A stretch of 64,000 nucleotides of DNA from Pseudomonas sp. UMAB-08 (GTDB lineage: Bacteria; Pseudomonadota; Gammaproteobacteria; Pseudomonadales; Pseudomonadaceae): positions 45,185-109,184 of the forward strand of contig NZ_LT607427.1 in the NCBI RefSeq assembly GCF_900095225.1, given 5' to 3'. This document shows, piece by piece, positions 61,525-64,000 of the stretch (positions are counted from its first letter, which is position 1; each line of letters opens with the position of its first letter). Both the position numbers and the translations under genes were made by a program. A model generated the notes under the pieces. That model saw only the letters and a list, made by a program, of their open reading frames with translations, was not told the origin of the DNA and did not search any database.

Positions 61525-62382
61525 ATGGCGACAACTCATGGCGCTCGTTACCATGCGCACATCCTCTCGCTCCCGGTCACCGCAATGGCCCTCGCTGCAC
61601 CGCCCGACCTCAGTGACACCGCCGTCCCCGTGCAGCCTCTGGCGCGGACGTACCCGCGTGGCCTGTACATCGAGCCGCACGAGCATGTCTGGGGGCAAGT
61701 GCTGTACGCCATGTCCGGCGTCATGTGGCTTGAAACCCCGCACGAAGCGCTGGTCGTGCCGCCGCAACGTGCGGTGTGGTTACCGCCGGGCGTGGTGCAT
61801 GGGATTCGGGTGGTGTCGGACCTGGAAATGCGCAACATCTACCTGCGCCCGGCGATTGCCGCGACGCTGGAAAGCACCGTGCAGGTCATCGAAGTCGGGC
61901 GCCTGCTGCGTGAGCTGATCCTCAATCTGGTGGGGCAGGCTCAGGCTCAAGAGGGGCAGGATCAACAGGGCCAGGACTATTACGACGCGGTTGTAGGCCT
62001 TGCGTTGCTGGAGTTGAGGCGAGCCAGGCGCACCGTGCTGAAAATCCCCATGCCCGATAGCTCTGACCGTCGTCTGATCAACCTGTGCCAGGCGGTAATG
62101 GCGTCGCCGTCGCTGGATGTGTCCTTCGAGCAGCACGCGGAAAATGCCGGCGCCAGCGTGCGTACGCTGGCGCGTCTGTTTCAAGCTGCACTGGGCATGG
62201 GCTTCGCTGAGTGGCGGCGACAGGTGCAATTGGCAACGGCGATCGCCGAGTTGATTCAGGGGGTGCCGATCAGCACCATCGCGCGTGATCTCGGTTATTC
62301 GCCCAGCAGTTTCAGCGATATGTTCCGTCGTGAACTTGGCATGAGCCCTTCGCAGTACCCGGTCGGCGAAGGTGCGGTCTGA
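61525..62382 (+). CDS. AraC-family transcriptional regulator
   Basis: The 285-residue protein has an N-terminal cupin-like sensor domain (YIEPHEHVWGQVLYAMSGVM, WLPPGVVHGIRV) and two C-terminal HTH units (AENAGASVRTLARLFQAALG; IARDLGYSPSSFSDMFRREL). The start is uncertain: ATG 61525 or ATG 61585, both with weak ribosome sites. It may control the oxidoreductase at 62532, which lies 150 bp downstream. Confidence 0.88.
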   Translation: MATTHGARYHAHILSLPVTAMALAAPPDLSDTAVPVQPLARTYPRGLYIEPHEHVWGQVLYAMSGVMWLETPHEALVVPPQRAVWLPPGVVHGIRVVSDLEMRNIYLRPAIAATLESTVQVIEVGRLLRELILNLVGQAQAQEGQDQQGQDYYDAVVGLALLELRRARRTVLKIPMPDSSDRRLINLCQAVMASPSLDVSFEQHAENAGASVRTLARLFQAALGMGFAEWRRQVQLATAIAELIQGVPISTIARDLGYSPSSFSDMFRRELGMSPSQYPVGEGAV

Positions 62383-62531
62383 CGACGGTCTGCGCGATTG
62401 TCTGACGTTGTTTGGCAGTAAAGCAGAAGCAGTTGACCGACAGCTATCTGCGCTCCCTCCTACACTCTGGACACCTAAAACGCGGTCGCTCAACCCCATA
62501 GCGCAACGCGACACCCAGAGATGGAGCCCTC

Positions 62532-63491
62532 ATGAATGCCCTGCAATTTGCCAAAACCGGTGACCTCGCGGCCCTGCACTACCTCAACGTGCCCAAGCCC
62601 ACTCCTGCTCAGGGCGAAGTACTGATCCAGGTGAAAGCCGCCGGCCTCAACCCCAGCGACGTGAAAAATGTACTCGGGCGCTTTCCCTACACCACCTTGC
62701 CGCGCATCCCTGGTCGGGACTTCGCCGGTATCGTCGTGGAAGGTCCGCAGGCACTGATCGGTCAGGAAGTCTGGGGGACCGGTAAAGAGCCGGGCTTCTT
62801 CCGCGACGGTTCGCATGCGGAGTATTTGACTCTGCCCGCCAAAGGCGTCGCCCTCAAACCCAAAGCCTTGAGCTTTGCCCAGGCTGCCAGCCTCGGCGTC
62901 CCGTTCACCACTGCGTGGGATGCACTGGAACGTAGCCTGGTGACCGCTGACACGCGCCTGCTGGTGATCGGCGCCAACGGTGCAGTCGGCAGCGCCGCCC
63001 TGGCCTTGGCAAAAATCCGTGGTGCCCACGTGCTCGGCGCGGTGCGTCGCCCCGAGCACGTTAAAGCGCTCAACGACCAAGGCTTCAACGCCATCCAGCT
63101 CGACACACCCGAAGACCTCGCCGCCAGCGTCAACACAGTCTTCACCGGCGGCGCCGACGTCATCTTCGACACCACGGGCTTCTGGCTCCCTGCCGCCGTC
63201 ACTGCCCTGGCCCCTTTCGGCCGCATCGCCATCATCGCTGCGCCTGCGGATGGGCACGTGCACCTGCCTGCGTTGGCGCTGTATCGCAAAGGAGGGTCTG
63301 TTGTGGGGATCAACTCATTGCTCTACGGGACAGAAGCGTGTGCCGGAATGCTCGATCAATTCGGGCGGTTTTTTGATGAAGGATTATTGCCCTTGCCGAC
63401 CGGGTTGTTTGAGTCGCCATTGAGTGAGGGGCTGGCGCGGTATGAGGAGGTCAATAAGGGGAGCGGGAACAAGGTAGTTCTGCTGCCTTAA
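62532..63491 (+). CDS. Quinone oxidoreductase-like zinc-independent MDR enzyme
   Basis: The 319-residue medium-chain dehydrogenase/reductase begins LQFAKTGDLAALHYLNVPKP and has the NAD(P)H-binding VIGANGAVGSAALALAKIRG. No catalytic or structural zinc cysteines are present, so it belongs with NADPH:quinone oxidoreductases. It probably reduces quinones or enals. It follows the AraC gene. Confidence 0.87.
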   Translation: MNALQFAKTGDLAALHYLNVPKPTPAQGEVLIQVKAAGLNPSDVKNVLGRFPYTTLPRIPGRDFAGIVVEGPQALIGQEVWGTGKEPGFFRDGSHAEYLTLPAKGVALKPKALSFAQAASLGVPFTTAWDALERSLVTADTRLLVIGANGAVGSAALALAKIRGAHVLGAVRRPEHVKALNDQGFNAIQLDTPEDLAASVNTVFTGGADVIFDTTGFWLPAAVTALAPFGRIAIIAAPADGHVHLPALALYRKGGSVVGINSLLYGTEACAGMLDQFGRFFDEGLLPLPTGLFESPLSEGLARYEEVNKGSGNKVVLLP

Positions 63492-63502
63492 GACGGGGGC
63501 CA

Positions 63503-63522
63503 GAGGCCGGTTTGCCGGCCTC
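63503..63522. repeat. Hairpin after the oxidoreductase gene
   Basis: GAGGCCGG, TTTG, CCGGCCTC: perfect 8-bp stem 12 bp after the stop. No T-run follows. It probably marks the transcript end. Confidence 0.6.
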
Positions 63523-63747
63523 AAAACGCTGCGCCAGGGATTGTTACCGTTTCGGTAAAGAACATTATGCTTCTTTTGGGTATAACTAAATAACCATCCT
63601 TGTAAACTACGCACATTCCCTAGCACACGAACCCCGCAGGGATGGTACTTCGTGTTAGACCTAACTCTAAACGGTTTAACAACTTCTTCCGCCTCCTCGG
63701 CAAGTGAAGTCAGTCAGTTGTGATTGATTTAAAGGCCTGTAAATAAA

Positions 63748-64000
63748 ATGAAAAGCTTAATCGTACTTGCGTTGGTCGGTTTCTCTACAATCGCCGCTGC
63801 TGACGAAGTGCAAGCTGTTAACAACGCAGCTGTTGAACAATACACGTACTCCATGAAACTTGATGTTGCTAAAGTTATCAGCATGGATGCGGTTCCGGAT
63901 ACCTGCGGTGTTGTTCCAGTGCACATGACTTACGAAGACCATCAAGGTCAGCGTCACACCCTCCAATACAGCGTGATGGGTAACGGCTGCTCAAACGGCT
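63748..64000 (+). CDS. DUF2790-domain secreted protein (3' end cut by window edge)
   Basis: From ATG 63748 the frame reads a signal peptide (MKSLIVLALVGFSTIAAADE) and then the Pseudomonas DUF2790 pattern YTYSMKLDVAKVISMDAVPD, CGVVPVHMTYEDHQGQ and YSVMGNGCSNG with two cysteines. Family members are about 85 residues long, so only the last codon or two and the stop are missing. It is periplasmic; in other Pseudomonas such genes respond to copper, but nothing in the sequence shows that here. Confidence 0.85.
   Translation, partial: MKSLIVLALVGFSTIAAADEVQAVNNAAVEQYTYSMKLDVAKVISMDAVPDTCGVVPVHMTYEDHQGQRHTLQYSVMGNGCSNG

Overview
The window is chromosomal DNA from a Pseudomonas, most likely of the P. 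fluorescens group. Support comes from the GC-rich codon use, the typical Pseudomonas REP/REPIN repeats (14267-14329 and 43450-43524), a DUF2790 gene, an OprD-family porin, an aguBA locus, and the glnA - DUF4124 - ntrBC and thiI - typA arrangements.

Layout. 1-1877: an Mpo1-like membrane protein (partial), a Crp/Fnr regulator and an orphan OmpR-type response regulator. 1878-3365: an AT-rich island without clear bacterial core genes. It carries a 73-residue protein (2750-2971) that aligns without gaps to eukaryotic ubiquitin (about 53 of 73 identical by my hand count) but stops exactly before the position of the Arg-Gly-Gly tail. No E1, E2, E3 or deubiquitinase gene is visible nearby. This is the most unusual object in the window.

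3366-24034 is a sulfur-scavenging region: an alpha/beta hydrolase, a sigma-54 AAA+ protein with neither an intact GAFTGA loop nor a visible DNA-binding domain, a MetQ-like binding protein, a TauD-type dioxygenase with its own ABC importer, MetNIQ, an FMN-dependent monooxygenase with two SfnB-like flavoproteins, a cystine-type ABC importer, D-cysteine desulfhydrase and serine acetyltransferase. Several of its intergenic regions share a TTATTCC / GGAATAA box, and three show a fixed spacing to a TTATAC element, which suggests a common sulfur-starvation regulator such as CysB. An orphan Rhs tip gene and a methyltransferase interrupt the region.

24290-38303: BCCT transporter, SDR and aldo-keto reductases, then the nitrogen control locus (ntrC, ntrB, two DUF4124 genes, a frameshifted cupin gene, glnA with a sigma-54 promoter and NtrC-like sites), thiI and typA. 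38574-49382: glycine-zipper protein, molybdopterin oxidoreductase with fdhD, a LysR regulator, HAD nucleotidase, nudE-cysQ, a thioesterase-like protein and dctDB. 49534-52923: rmlBADC for dTDP-L-rhamnose. 53332-58435: a three-domain kinase/M23-like/aminotransferase fusion followed by aguB and aguA (agmatine to putrescine). 58577-64000: small hypothetical gene, OprD porin, a Panacea-domain gene pair that looks like a toxin-antitoxin module, an AraC regulator, a quinone-oxidoreductase-like enzyme and a DUF2790 gene cut by the window edge.

All calls come from reading the sequence; no database search was run. I saw no tRNA, rRNA, CRISPR array or complete insertion sequence.
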